Shown here piece after piece: positions 34,132-42,197 of a stretch of 64,000 nucleotides of DNA. The stretch is from the NCBI GenBank assembly GCA_000155435.1, contig DS990263.1, positions 360,300 to 424,299 of the forward strand. The letters run 5' to 3'. Made by a program: the position numbers and the translations under genes. The notes beneath the pieces were generated by a model. The model ran no database searches. It saw only the letters and a list, made by a program, of their open reading frames with translations, and had not been told where the DNA came from. The number at the start of each line of letters is the position of its first letter. Position 1 is the first letter of the stretch. The stretch is from Clostridiales bacterium 1_7_47FAA (GTDB lineage Bacteria; Bacillota; Clostridia; Lachnospirales; Lachnospiraceae).

Positions 34132-35529
34132 ATGACGGATGTAAAACAGCTCCCAAAGGAATTCCTGGCAGAAATGAAGCTGCTTCTGGGGGATGAATAC
34201 GACAGGTATCTTAAGAGCTTTGAGGAAGGCTTTCAGCCGGGACTCAGGGTTAATACATTAAAGACGGAGCCTTCACGGCTGAGGGCAATGGTCCCCTGGA
34301 ATCTGGAGCCGGTGCCGTGGACGGAGAACGGGTTCTACTACGGCAGTGAAGCAGGGACGGAGGGAGGCCCGCGGCCGTCCAAGCATCCGGCTTATTACTG
34401 CGGTCTCTATTACCTCCAGGAACCCAGCGCCATGACCCCGGCCGCCATGCTTCCGGTAAAGCCGGGGGACCGGGTCCTGGATCTTTGTGCGGCGCCGGGC
34501 GGCAAGAGCACGGAACTGGGAGCCAGGCTGAAGGGCCGGGGGATGCTGGTGTCCAACGATATCAGCTATTCCAGGGCAAGGGCGCTTCTTAAGAACCTGG
34601 AACTGGCCGGGGTCCCTAATATCTGCGTCACAAGCGAAAGCCCGGAAAAGCTGGCAGAAGCGTGGCCGGAATTTTTTGACAAAATCCTGGTGGATGCGCC
34701 CTGTTCCGGGGAAGGGATGTTCCGCCGGGATGAGGACATGGTGAAGGACTGGGCCTCCAATGGACCCTCATACTACGCGCCCATCCAGCGCCAGATCCTG
34801 GGCCAGGCGGTCCGGATGTTAAAGCCGGGCGGAATGCTGCTTTATTCCACCTGCACCTTTTCACGGACCGAGGATGAGGGGAACATTGAGTATGTACTGG
34901 AGCATTATCCGCAGATGGAGCTGTGCATGCTTGATCTGTCAGCCGTACCCGGCGCAGTGGATGGAATCGGGCTTAAGGGCTGTTTGCGGCTCTTTCCCCA
35001 CAGGCTGAAGGGAGAGGGACATTTCCTTGCCCTGCTGAGAAAGAAGAAAACGGATGTGGACATGCCCGCGGAATGCAGGCGGAAAAACACGAAAGCCTTA
35101 AAGATCCTGAAACGCCAGGATGACCTGGTCCGTTTCATGGAATCCCTGTCCCTCAAGCTGGATGAGGAACGGATCGTGCTTCATCAGGACCATGTGTATT
35201 ATCTGCCGGAGGGGTTGGAGTGGAACCTGCCCCTGCGGTTCCTGCGCACAGGACTGTTGCTTGGGGAACTGAAAAAGGGCAGGTTCGAGCCGTCCCAGGC
35301 CCTGGCCATGGCCCTTAAGGCGGACCAGTTTGATACGGTTGTCCGTCTGGGACATGAGGATGAACGGGTGGTGCGTTACCTGAAAGGGGAGACAGTGGAA
35401 CTATCAGAGGAAGAAGGCCCTGTAAAGGGCTGGTGCCTGGTGGCCATGGAAGACTATCCCATGGGCTGGGCCAAGGGCACCGGAATGAGCCTTAAGAATA
35501 AATACTATCCCGGCTGGCGGTGGCAGTAG
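34132..35529 (+). CDS. rsmF: RsmF-type rRNA m5C methyltransferase
   Basis: A 465-residue RsmB/NOP family enzyme that methylates cytosines in 16S rRNA. SAM-binding motif I is VLDLCAAPGGKSTELG, motif IV VDAPCSGEGMFRRD contains the PC catalytic pair, and TCTFSRTEDEGNIEYVL contains the second cysteine. An N-terminal GLRVNTLK and a C-terminal RsmF methyltransferase FF/pre-PUA-like part (LPLRFLRTGLLLGELKKGRFEPS) are present. The ATG lies after a weak site. It is followed within 60 bases by a pseudouridine synthase, making a small rRNA modification cluster. Confidence 0.92.
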   Translation: MTDVKQLPKEFLAEMKLLLGDEYDRYLKSFEEGFQPGLRVNTLKTEPSRLRAMVPWNLEPVPWTENGFYYGSEAGTEGGPRPSKHPAYYCGLYYLQEPSAMTPAAMLPVKPGDRVLDLCAAPGGKSTELGARLKGRGMLVSNDISYSRARALLKNLELAGVPNICVTSESPEKLAEAWPEFFDKILVDAPCSGEGMFRRDEDMVKDWASNGPSYYAPIQRQILGQAVRMLKPGGMLLYSTCTFSRTEDEGNIEYVLEHYPQMELCMLDLSAVPGAVDGIGLKGCLRLFPHRLKGEGHFLALLRKKKTDVDMPAECRRKNTKALKILKRQDDLVRFMESLSLKLDEERIVLHQDHVYYLPEGLEWNLPLRFLRTGLLLGELKKGRFEPSQALAMALKADQFDTVVRLGHEDERVVRYLKGETVELSEEEGPVKGWCLVAMEDYPMGWAKGTGMSLKNKYYPGWRWQ

Positions 35530-35587
35530 GATGCAGGATGGTTCCGTCAGGGCCGGGATGTGGGTTTTGGGAAGAATGGTGATATGA

Positions 35588-36352
35588 GTGGCAGATAAGA
35601 AAAAACAGAAGACAGGCCCGATGAGGCTGGATAAATTCCTGGGAGAGATGGGATACGGCACCCGAACCCAGATAAAAGAGATGGTGAGGAAAGGACGTGT
35701 CCAGGTCAATGGACAGGTGATAAAGGCCCCCGAGTCCAAACTGGCGCCGGAGACAGACCAGGTCATGGTGGACCAGTCGGTGGTTGGATATGCCAGGATG
35801 GAATACTATATGCTTAATAAGCCTAAGGACGTGGTGAGCGCCACAACGGACAGCCGTTATCCGACTGTGGTGGGGCTGATTGGGGATGCGCTGCGGAAGG
35901 ACCTTTTTCCGGTGGGCCGCCTGGATGTGGATACGGAAGGGCTTCTCATCATCACCAATGACGGGGAAATGGCCCACAATCTGCTTTCCCCGAAAAAACA
36001 TGTGGATAAGGTGTACATGGCCCGGCTTTCCGGCCGGCTTCCGGTGAATGCGAAAGAGCGGTTTTCGGAAGGGATTGTCCTGGATGACGGGGTTAAGACC
36101 CTTCCAGCCCTGTTGGAATATGAGGGGTGTGGAAACGGCACGGAGGGGCTGACGGAAGTCCTCCTCACCATCCGGGAAGGCAAGTTCCACCAGGTAAAGC
36201 GCATGTTTGAGGCGCTGGGCTGCCATGTGGAGTATCTGAAGCGGATGTCCATGGGGCCGCTTGGGCTGGACCCGGAACTGGAGCCTGGACAATACCGTCC
36301 CCTTACGGAGGAAGAAATCCGCAGCCTGAAGGAAGCGGGAACAGGTAAGTGA
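35588..36352 (+). CDS. RsuA/RluB-family rRNA pseudouridine synthase
   Basis: Converts a specific uridine to pseudouridine in rRNA. An N-terminal S4 RNA-binding domain (MRLDKFLGEMGYGTRTQIKE..., residues about 12-60) is followed by the RsuA catalytic motif GRLDVDTEGLLIITNDG with the nucleophilic Asp, and EGKFHQVKRMFEALGC. Start GTG 35588 is used because the nearby ATG at 35584 runs into a stop. The target (16S U516 or a 23S site) cannot be decided from sequence. It sits between rsmF and a HAD phosphatase gene. Confidence 0.92.
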   Translation: MADKKKQKTGPMRLDKFLGEMGYGTRTQIKEMVRKGRVQVNGQVIKAPESKLAPETDQVMVDQSVVGYARMEYYMLNKPKDVVSATTDSRYPTVVGLIGDALRKDLFPVGRLDVDTEGLLIITNDGEMAHNLLSPKKHVDKVYMARLSGRLPVNAKERFSEGIVLDDGVKTLPALLEYEGCGNGTEGLTEVLLTIREGKFHQVKRMFEALGCHVEYLKRMSMGPLGLDPELEPGQYRPLTEEEIRSLKEAGTGK

Positions 36353-36377
36353 TTAACGGACAGAGGAATTGGAGAAA

Positions 36378-37040
36378 ATGAAAATAAATCAGAAAAAGGC
36401 AGTTATATTTGATTTGGATGGGACACTGGTGGATTCCATGTGGATGTGGAAGACCATTGACATAGAGTATCTTGCCAGATATGGCCTGGAATGTCCCGAT
36501 GATCTGCAGAGGGAGATTGAAGGCATGAGCTTTTCGGAGACAGCCTCCTATTTTAAAAGGAGGTTTGGCCTTGAGGATTCCCTGGATGGCATTAAGGAAG
36601 CCTGGGTCCAGATGTCCATTGAGAAATATAAGAACGAGGTTACCTTAAAACCCGGCGCCAGGGCATTCCTGGACTATATATGGGACAAAGGGATACCTGC
36701 CGGGATTGCAACCAGCAATGGCAGGGCCATGGTGGACGCGGTCCTGGATTCCCTGGACATACGCAGGTATTTCCGGGTGGTGGCAACGGCCTGCGAGGTG
36801 GCTGCCGGGAAACCGGCCCCGGACATCTACCTGAACGTGGCAGGACGCCTGCAGGTGGCGCCGTCGGACTGCGTGGTGTTTGAGGATGTCCCGGCCGGGA
36901 TCCAGGCGGGAAAGAATGCCGGGATGACCGTGTTTGCGGTGGAGGATGCATTTTCCCTGGACATGAGGGAAGAGAAGATGCATCTGGCGGATTACTATAT
37001 TAAGGATTACTATGAATTATTAGATGGAGCGGCAGGATGA
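36378..37040 (+). CDS. HAD-superfamily phosphatase (beta-phosphoglucomutase-like)
   Basis: A 220-residue haloacid-dehalogenase hydrolase. Motif I is IFDLDGTLVDS with the nucleophile Asp and the acid Asp two residues later; motif II is ATSNGR; motif III/IV includes KPAPDIYLNVA and VFEDVPAGIQAGKNAGM. The helical cap between motifs I and II is C1-type, as in phosphoglucomutase/PGPase-like members. The substrate is unknown. A TTG at 36369 is an alternative start. The gene overlaps the following YgiQ gene by the sequence ATGA, indicating translational coupling. Confidence 0.9.
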   Translation: MKINQKKAVIFDLDGTLVDSMWMWKTIDIEYLARYGLECPDDLQREIEGMSFSETASYFKRRFGLEDSLDGIKEAWVQMSIEKYKNEVTLKPGARAFLDYIWDKGIPAGIATSNGRAMVDAVLDSLDIRRYFRVVATACEVAAGKPAPDIYLNVAGRLQVAPSDCVVFEDVPAGIQAGKNAGMTVFAVEDAFSLDMREEKMHLADYYIKDYYELLDGAAG

Positions 37041-39070
37041 AAAACGATTATTTACCCATGAACCGTCATGATATGAGTATCAGGGGATGGAAACAGTGCG
37101 ATTTTGTTTATGTATCAGGGGATGCCTATGTGGACCATCCTTCCTTTGGGACGGCCATCATATCCAGGATACTGGAGGCACATGGATACAAGGTGGGAAT
37201 CATTGCCCAGCCGGACTGGAAGGACAAAAAAAGCATTGAAATCCTGGGACGTCCCCGCCTCGGCTTCCTGGTGTCGGCCGGAAACATGGATTCCATGGTG
37301 AATCATTATTCCGTATCCAAAAAACGCAGGAAGGAAGACTCCTATACGCCGGGAGGAGTCATGGGCAGACGTCCGGATTATGCGGTTGTGGTGTATTGCA
37401 ACCTGATCCGTTCCGTGTATAAGGATGCGCCCATCATCATCGGGGGAATCGAGGCCAGCCTGCGCAGGCTGGCGCATTATGATTACTGGTCTGGAAAGCT
37501 GAAGCGTTCCGTGCTCCTGGATTCCCAGGCCGACATCATCTCCTACGGTATGGGGGAGCGCTCCATTGTTGAGATAGCGGATGCCCTGGACAGCGGGATT
37601 GACGTAAAGGATATCACATTCATCGACGGGACCGTGTATAAGGCCAAAAGCCTGGAGTCCGTCTATGATTACAGGCTGCTGCCTGATTATACGGAGCTTT
37701 TAAGGGACAAGAAGGAGTATGCAAGAAGCTTTTATGTCCAGTACAGCAACACGGACCCATTTTCCGGGAAGCGCCTGGTGGAGCCTTATGAGGGAAAGGT
37801 GTTCGTGGTCCAGAATCCGCCTGCAAAGCCTTTGGGCCAGGAGGAGATGGATGCGGTTTATGACCTTCCCTACATGAGGAATTACCATCCCTCCTATGAA
37901 GAACTGGGAGGTGTTCCGGCTATCCGCGAGATAAAGTTCAGCCTTATCAGCAACCGGGGATGCTTCGGCGCCTGCAGTTTCTGCGCCCTTACCTTCCATC
38001 AGGGCAGGATCATACAGGCCAGGAGCCATGAATCCCTGATAGGGGAAGCAAAGCTTCTGACCGAGGAGCCGGATTTTAAAGGATACATCCACGATGTGGG
38101 CGGCCCCACGGCGGATTTCCGGTTCCCGGCCTGTGACAAGCAGATGACAAAGGGCGCATGCCCGGGCCGCCAATGCCTGTTCCCTGAACCATGTAAGAAC
38201 CTTAAGGCGGACCACGGCGATTATATTGCGCTTTTGAGGAAACTCCGTGCCCTGCCAAAGGTAAAGAAGGTATTCATCCGGTCCGGTATCCGTTTTGACT
38301 ATGTGCTGGCAGACCCCAGCCGCAGATTCCTGAAGGAACTTTGTGAGTTCCATGTGAGCGGACAGCTGAAGGTTGCGCCGGAACATGTGGCGGATAAGGT
38401 GCTCCAGATGATGGGCAAACCGAAAAACAGCGTATACAGGCAGTTTGTAAAGGAATATAAGGAGATGAACGGCAGGCTTGGCAAGGAGCAATATCTGGTC
38501 CCCTACCTGATGTCCTCCCACCCGGGCTCGTCCATGAAGGAGGCAGTGGAACTGGCTGAATACCTCCGTGACCTGGGCTATATGCCGGAACAGGTCCAGG
38601 ACTTTTATCCCACGCCTTCCACCATCTCCACCTGCATGTATTATACCGGGTATGACTGCAGGACCATGGAACAGGTGTATGTTCCGGTAAATCCCCATGA
38701 AAAGGCCATGCAGAGGGCGCTGATACAGTACAGGAACCCCAAGAACCATGACCTTGTGGCGGAAGCCCTTAAGATTGCCGGAAGGACGGATTTAATCGGA
38801 TTTGATAAAAAATGCCTGATAAGGCCAAGAAGCAGCTACGGCCAGGGACAGGGCGCCCAGGGAAGCAGACCGGGCCGGACAGCGGCGGGCCAGATGAACC
38901 AGCCGGGCCGGACCGCAAAAGGCCAGGGGAAGCAGCCGGGCCGGACAGCGGCGGGTCAGATGAACCAGCCGGGCCGGACCGCAAAAGGCCAGGGGAAGCA
39001 GCCGGGTCAGGCCGCAGCCGGCCGTCCAAAGAAAACAATCCGCAACGTTCATAAAAAGAAAGGATCCTGA
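37037..39070 (+). CDS. YgiQ family radical SAM protein with a repeat tail
   Basis: A 677-residue radical SAM protein with DUF3362 at the C-terminus. The N-terminal UPF0313 domain starts with LPMNRHDMSIRGWKQCDFVY; the iron-sulfur motif is NRGCFGACSFCAL (CxxxCxxC); later LPYLMSSHPGSSM and DFYPTPSTISTCMYYTGYD are family signatures. The reaction is unknown. The last about 70 residues are a low-complexity basic tail made of 22-residue repeats (GRTAAGQMNQPGRTAKGQGK type), absent from many homologues, which may bind nucleic acid. It is coupled to the HAD gene by an ATGA overlap and is followed after two bases by an SDR gene. Confidence 0.92.
   Translation: MKNDYLPMNRHDMSIRGWKQCDFVYVSGDAYVDHPSFGTAIISRILEAHGYKVGIIAQPDWKDKKSIEILGRPRLGFLVSAGNMDSMVNHYSVSKKRRKEDSYTPGGVMGRRPDYAVVVYCNLIRSVYKDAPIIIGGIEASLRRLAHYDYWSGKLKRSVLLDSQADIISYGMGERSIVEIADALDSGIDVKDITFIDGTVYKAKSLESVYDYRLLPDYTELLRDKKEYARSFYVQYSNTDPFSGKRLVEPYEGKVFVVQNPPAKPLGQEEMDAVYDLPYMRNYHPSYEELGGVPAIREIKFSLISNRGCFGACSFCALTFHQGRIIQARSHESLIGEAKLLTEEPDFKGYIHDVGGPTADFRFPACDKQMTKGACPGRQCLFPEPCKNLKADHGDYIALLRKLRALPKVKKVFIRSGIRFDYVLADPSRRFLKELCEFHVSGQLKVAPEHVADKVLQMMGKPKNSVYRQFVKEYKEMNGRLGKEQYLVPYLMSSHPGSSMKEAVELAEYLRDLGYMPEQVQDFYPTPSTISTCMYYTGYDCRTMEQVYVPVNPHEKAMQRALIQYRNPKNHDLVAEALKIAGRTDLIGFDKKCLIRPRSSYGQGQGAQGSRPGRTAAGQMNQPGRTAKGQGKQPGRTAAGQMNQPGRTAKGQGKQPGQAAAGRPKKTIRNVHKKKGS
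38870..39001 (+). repeat. 66-bp tandem repeat inside the YgiQ gene
   Basis: Two nearly identical 66-bp units (38870-38935 and 38936-39001) plus a partial third from 39002 encode 22-residue repeats. Each unit itself contains two related CCGGGCCGGAC halves. Confidence 0.9.
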
Positions 39071-39072
39071 TA

Positions 39073-39843
39073 ATGAAGATTGCCGTAGTAACCGGAGCAT
39101 CCTCCGGAATGGGAAGGGAAATGATCATCCAGCTGTGGGAGCATTTTAAAGGATTTGATGAAATGTGGATCATAGCCAGAAGGGAAGGACGTCTTGACGA
39201 ACTGGACCGCCAGGTGGGGGTCCCGCTGCGCAAGTTTGCCCTGGACCTTACAAAAGAAAAGGATCTGCGTGTGTTGGAGCGGGAGCTTTCAGAGAAGGAT
39301 CCCCAGGTAAAATTCCTGGTCAATGCAGCCGGGTTTGGCAAGATCGGGACCGTGGAGTCCCTGGCCCTGGTTGATGAGACGGACATGGTGCGCTTAAACT
39401 GTGAAGCGCTGTGCGCCGTGACACGTCTGGTGCTGCCCTATATGACATGCAACAGCCGCATCATCCAGTTTGCATCCTCAGCCGCCTTCCTTCCGCAGCC
39501 GGGATTTGCCATCTATGCGGCAACCAAGTCATTTGTACTCAGCTACAGCCGGGCGTTAAACCAGGAGCTGAAAGCCAGGAACATTTATGTGACATCAGTC
39601 TGCCCCGGACCGGTCAGAACGGAATTTTTCGACATAGCGGAGACCACGGGGGAGATTCCCCTGTACAAGCGTCTGGTCATGGCCAACCCCAGACGGGTGG
39701 TGTCAAAGGCCATCAGGGACAGCGTGGCCGGAAAGGAAATTTCCGTGTACGGTCTTACCATGAAAGCCTTCCGGATACTCTGTAAGGTCCTGCCGCACCG
39801 CCTGTTACTCAGGATGATGGAGTGGTGCAACCATATAATCTGA
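39073..39843 (+). CDS. SDR family NAD(P)-dependent oxidoreductase
   Basis: A 256-residue short-chain dehydrogenase. The cofactor loop is VTGASSGMGREM (TGxxxGxG) at residues 6-17, NAAGFGKIG follows beta-4, the catalytic Ser pair is in FASSAAFLPQPGF, and YAATKSF is the YxxxK motif. The PGPVRTEF segment follows. The C-terminal tail (LCKVLPHRLLLRMMEW) is hydrophobic and may attach to the membrane. The substrate is unknown. It begins two bases after the YgiQ stop codon and precedes an RluA-type gene by 20 bases. Confidence 0.92.
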   Translation: MKIAVVTGASSGMGREMIIQLWEHFKGFDEMWIIARREGRLDELDRQVGVPLRKFALDLTKEKDLRVLERELSEKDPQVKFLVNAAGFGKIGTVESLALVDETDMVRLNCEALCAVTRLVLPYMTCNSRIIQFASSAAFLPQPGFAIYAATKSFVLSYSRALNQELKARNIYVTSVCPGPVRTEFFDIAETTGEIPLYKRLVMANPRRVVSKAIRDSVAGKEISVYGLTMKAFRILCKVLPHRLLLRMMEWCNHII

Positions 39844-39862
39844 AGATAAGGAGAATCCCCAT

Positions 39863-40855
39863 ATGCAGACATTGACTGTGACCCCCAATGAGGCCGGGCA
39901 GCGCATGGATAAGCTTCTCGCCAAATACCTGGACCAGGCCGGCAAGGGGTTTCTTTATAAAATGATGAGGAAAAAGAATATTACCCTTAACGGGAAGAAA
40001 TGTGACGGCTCCGAACACCTGGAGGAAGGCGATGAAATCCAGCTGTTCATGGCCGACGAGACCATTGAGAAGTTCCAGGCAGCCCCAAAGGCCCCGGCCC
40101 GGTCAACGGCCGGGTACGGATATAAAAAGCTGGATATCATCTATGAAGACAGGCACATATTGGTGGTGAACAAACCCTCAGGCATGCTGTCCCAGAAGGC
40201 CAGGGAGGGGGACATGTCCCTTAATGAATATATCCTTAATTATCTGATTGATTCCGGCGGCCTGCCCATAAGCCAGCTGCGCACCTTCAAACCCTCCATC
40301 TGCAACCGCCTGGACCGCAACACCAGCGGACTTGTGGTGGCCGGCAAATCCCTGGCAGGGCTTCAGGTCATGAACGGGGTGTTTAAGGACAGGAGCCTGC
40401 ACAAGTATTACCAGTGCCTGGTGGCCGGACAGATTAAGGAGAAGAAACTGATAGCCGGTTTCCTGCGCAAGGATGAGGCTGCGAATACAGTGACAATCTA
40501 CCCGCTGGAGGTGGAGGACAGCGTACCCATCATGACAGAGTATCTTCCCCTGGCAGGGAATGGAAACCACACGCTTCTCCAGGTGACCTTAATCACAGGC
40601 CGCAGCCATCAGATACGCGCCCATCTGGCATCCATCGGCCATCCCATCGTGGGGGACTATAAATACGGCAGACAGGACCTGAACGACGCCATGAAGAAGA
40701 AATACGGCGTGCGTTCCCAGCTGCTCCATTCCTGGCGGCTGGTGATGCCTGATAAACTGCCGCAGCCCCTGGATTACCTAAGTGGGAAAGAGATGGTCGC
40801 GGGGCTGCCGGACCAGTTTGCCAGGGTGCTTAAAGGGGAAGGGATGACCCTGTGA
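39863..40855 (+). CDS. RluA-family pseudouridine synthase
   Basis: A 330-residue RNA pseudouridine synthase. An S4-like N-terminal domain (GQRMDKLLAKYLDQAGKGF) is followed by the catalytic region: IYEDRHILVVNKPSGMLSQ, then NRLDRNTSGLVVAGKSL with the nucleophilic Asp in the RLDRxTSG motif, and TGRSHQIRAHLASIGHPIVGD. This puts it in the RluC/RluD group acting on 23S rRNA; the exact uridine is not predictable. It closes the HAD-YgiQ-SDR run. Confidence 0.93.
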   Translation: MQTLTVTPNEAGQRMDKLLAKYLDQAGKGFLYKMMRKKNITLNGKKCDGSEHLEEGDEIQLFMADETIEKFQAAPKAPARSTAGYGYKKLDIIYEDRHILVVNKPSGMLSQKAREGDMSLNEYILNYLIDSGGLPISQLRTFKPSICNRLDRNTSGLVVAGKSLAGLQVMNGVFKDRSLHKYYQCLVAGQIKEKKLIAGFLRKDEAANTVTIYPLEVEDSVPIMTEYLPLAGNGNHTLLQVTLITGRSHQIRAHLASIGHPIVGDYKYGRQDLNDAMKKKYGVRSQLLHSWRLVMPDKLPQPLDYLSGKEMVAGLPDQFARVLKGEGMTL

Positions 40856-40858
40856 TTC

Positions 40859-40887
40859 TTGACAGGAAGCCATCTTCAGGTTATGAT
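40859..40887 (+). promoter_or_regulatory. Sigma-A promoter of trpS
   Basis: A perfect TTGACA (40859-40864), a 17-base spacer and TATGAT (40882-40887). The 80-base leader shows no T-box features. Confidence 0.82.
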
Positions 40888-40966
40888 AGTACAAGCGATA
40901 AAATGTGGACCGGGGCAGCATGTTCCAAACACCCTGGCGTAACATGAGAATGAGAGGATTTTTGAA

Positions 40967-42061
40967 ATGGGAAAGATTATTTTGACGGGTGACCGTCCCA
41001 CGGGACGGCTTCACGTAGGACATTATGTAGGCTCACTGAAGCGCAGGGTGGAACTTCAGAACTCAGGTGGGTTTGATGAGATTTATATTATGATAGCAGA
41101 TGCCCAGGCGCTTACTGATAATGCGGACAACCCGGAAAAGGTGCGCCAGAACATCATCGAGGTGGCGCTGGATTATCTGGCATGCGGCCTGGACCCGGCA
41201 AAGTCCGTGCTGTTCATCCAGTCCCAGATCCCGGAGCTGTGTGAGATGAGTTTCTATTATATGGATCTGGTGACCGTGTCCAGGCTCCAGCGCAATCCAA
41301 CGGTCAAATCCGAAATCCAGATGAGAGGGTTTGAGGCAAGCATCCCGGTTGGGTTCTTTACGTATCCCATCAGCCAGGCAGCTGACATCACTGCGTTTAA
41401 GGCCACCACGGTGCCGGTGGGGGAAGACCAGGCTCCGATGATTGAGCAGACCAGGGAGATTGTGCACAAGTTCAATTCTGTTTACGGGGAAACCCTGGTT
41501 GAACCGGATATCCTCCTGCCGGACAACAAGGCCTGCCTGAGGCTTCCGGGCATTGACGGCAAGGCCAAGATGAGCAAGTCCCTTGGCAACTGCATCTACC
41601 TGTCTGACACTGAGGCAGAAGTCAAAAAGAAAATCATGTCCATGTTTACAGACCCCAACCATCTGCGGGTGGAGGACCCGGGCCAGGTGGAAGGCAACCC
41701 GGTATTCATTTATCTGGACGCGTTCTGCAGGGATGAACATTTTGCAGAGTACCTGCCGGATTACAGGAACCTGGATGAGCTTAAGGCCCACTACATGAGG
41801 GGCGGCCTTGGGGATGTGAAGGTCAAGAAGTTCCTGAACAATGTGCTGCAGGATGAACTCCGCCCCATCCGTGAGCGCCGTAAGGAGATTGCCAAGGACA
41901 TCCCGGCCGTTTACCGCATACTGGAAGAGGGCAGCCGTAAGGCCAAGGCCAAGGCGGCACAAACCCTGGCAGAGATGAAGCGGGCCATGAAGATTAATTA
42001 TTTCGAGGATAAGGAACTGATTGCAGAGCAGGCAGAGCGGTTCCGTTCTGAGATGGAGTAG
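40967..42061 (+). CDS. trpS: Tryptophanyl-tRNA synthetase
   Basis: A class I synthetase that charges tRNA-Trp. The 364-residue protein has the HIGH-equivalent HVGH in [18 protein letters not shown], the family stretch [22 protein letters not shown] and the KMSKS loop in [11 protein letters not shown]. It is about 30 residues longer than E. coli TrpS, with a C-terminal helical extension, matching the clostridial TrpS form. It has its own promoter and terminator. No T-box leader is visible, in contrast to many Firmicutes trpS genes. Confidence 0.96.
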   Translation: MGKIILTGDRPTGRLHVGHYVGSLKRRVELQNSGGFDEIYIMIADAQALTDNADNPEKVRQNIIEVALDYLACGLDPAKSVLFIQSQIPELCEMSFYYMDLVTVSRLQRNPTVKSEIQMRGFEASIPVGFFTYPISQAADITAFKATTVPVGEDQAPMIEQTREIVHKFNSVYGETLVEPDILLPDNKACLRLPGIDGKAKMSKSLGNCIYLSDTEAEVKKKIMSMFTDPNHLRVEDPGQVEGNPVFIYLDAFCRDEHFAEYLPDYRNLDELKAHYMRGGLGDVKVKKFLNNVLQDELRPIRERRKEIAKDIPAVYRILEEGSRKAKAKAAQTLAEMKRAMKINYFEDKELIAEQAERFRSEME

Positions 42062-42088
42062 GCGTATCCGATAATTGCTTTCCGTCAA
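42061..42088. repeat. Fragment of the MITE-like family
   Basis: GCGTATCCGATAATTGCTTTC and the following CGTCA match the right arm (reverse complement) of the element at 23496-23661 (GCGTGTTTGAAAATTGCTTTC). Only the end is left. Confidence 0.5.
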
Positions 42089-42119
42089 ATGGAAGAATGA
42101 AAATCATTAAAATCATAAG

Positions 42120-42150
42120 AGGATTCCTGAAACCATAGGGATCCTTTTTT
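42120..42150 (+). terminator. Terminator of trpS
   Basis: AGGATTCC (42120-42127) pairs with GGGATCCT (42138-42145) with one G-U, followed by TTTTT. Confidence 0.82.
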
Positions 42151-42197
42151 CTTTATGATATAATGTGTTTAAAGTATTTTTACTGGAGAGGAAGCGT

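Noticed and set aside
38812-39054. Pro/Gly-rich alternative frame in the YgiQ tail
   Set aside because: It is produced by the 66-bp repeats read in another frame; the YgiQ frame is continuous to a stop next to the SDR start.
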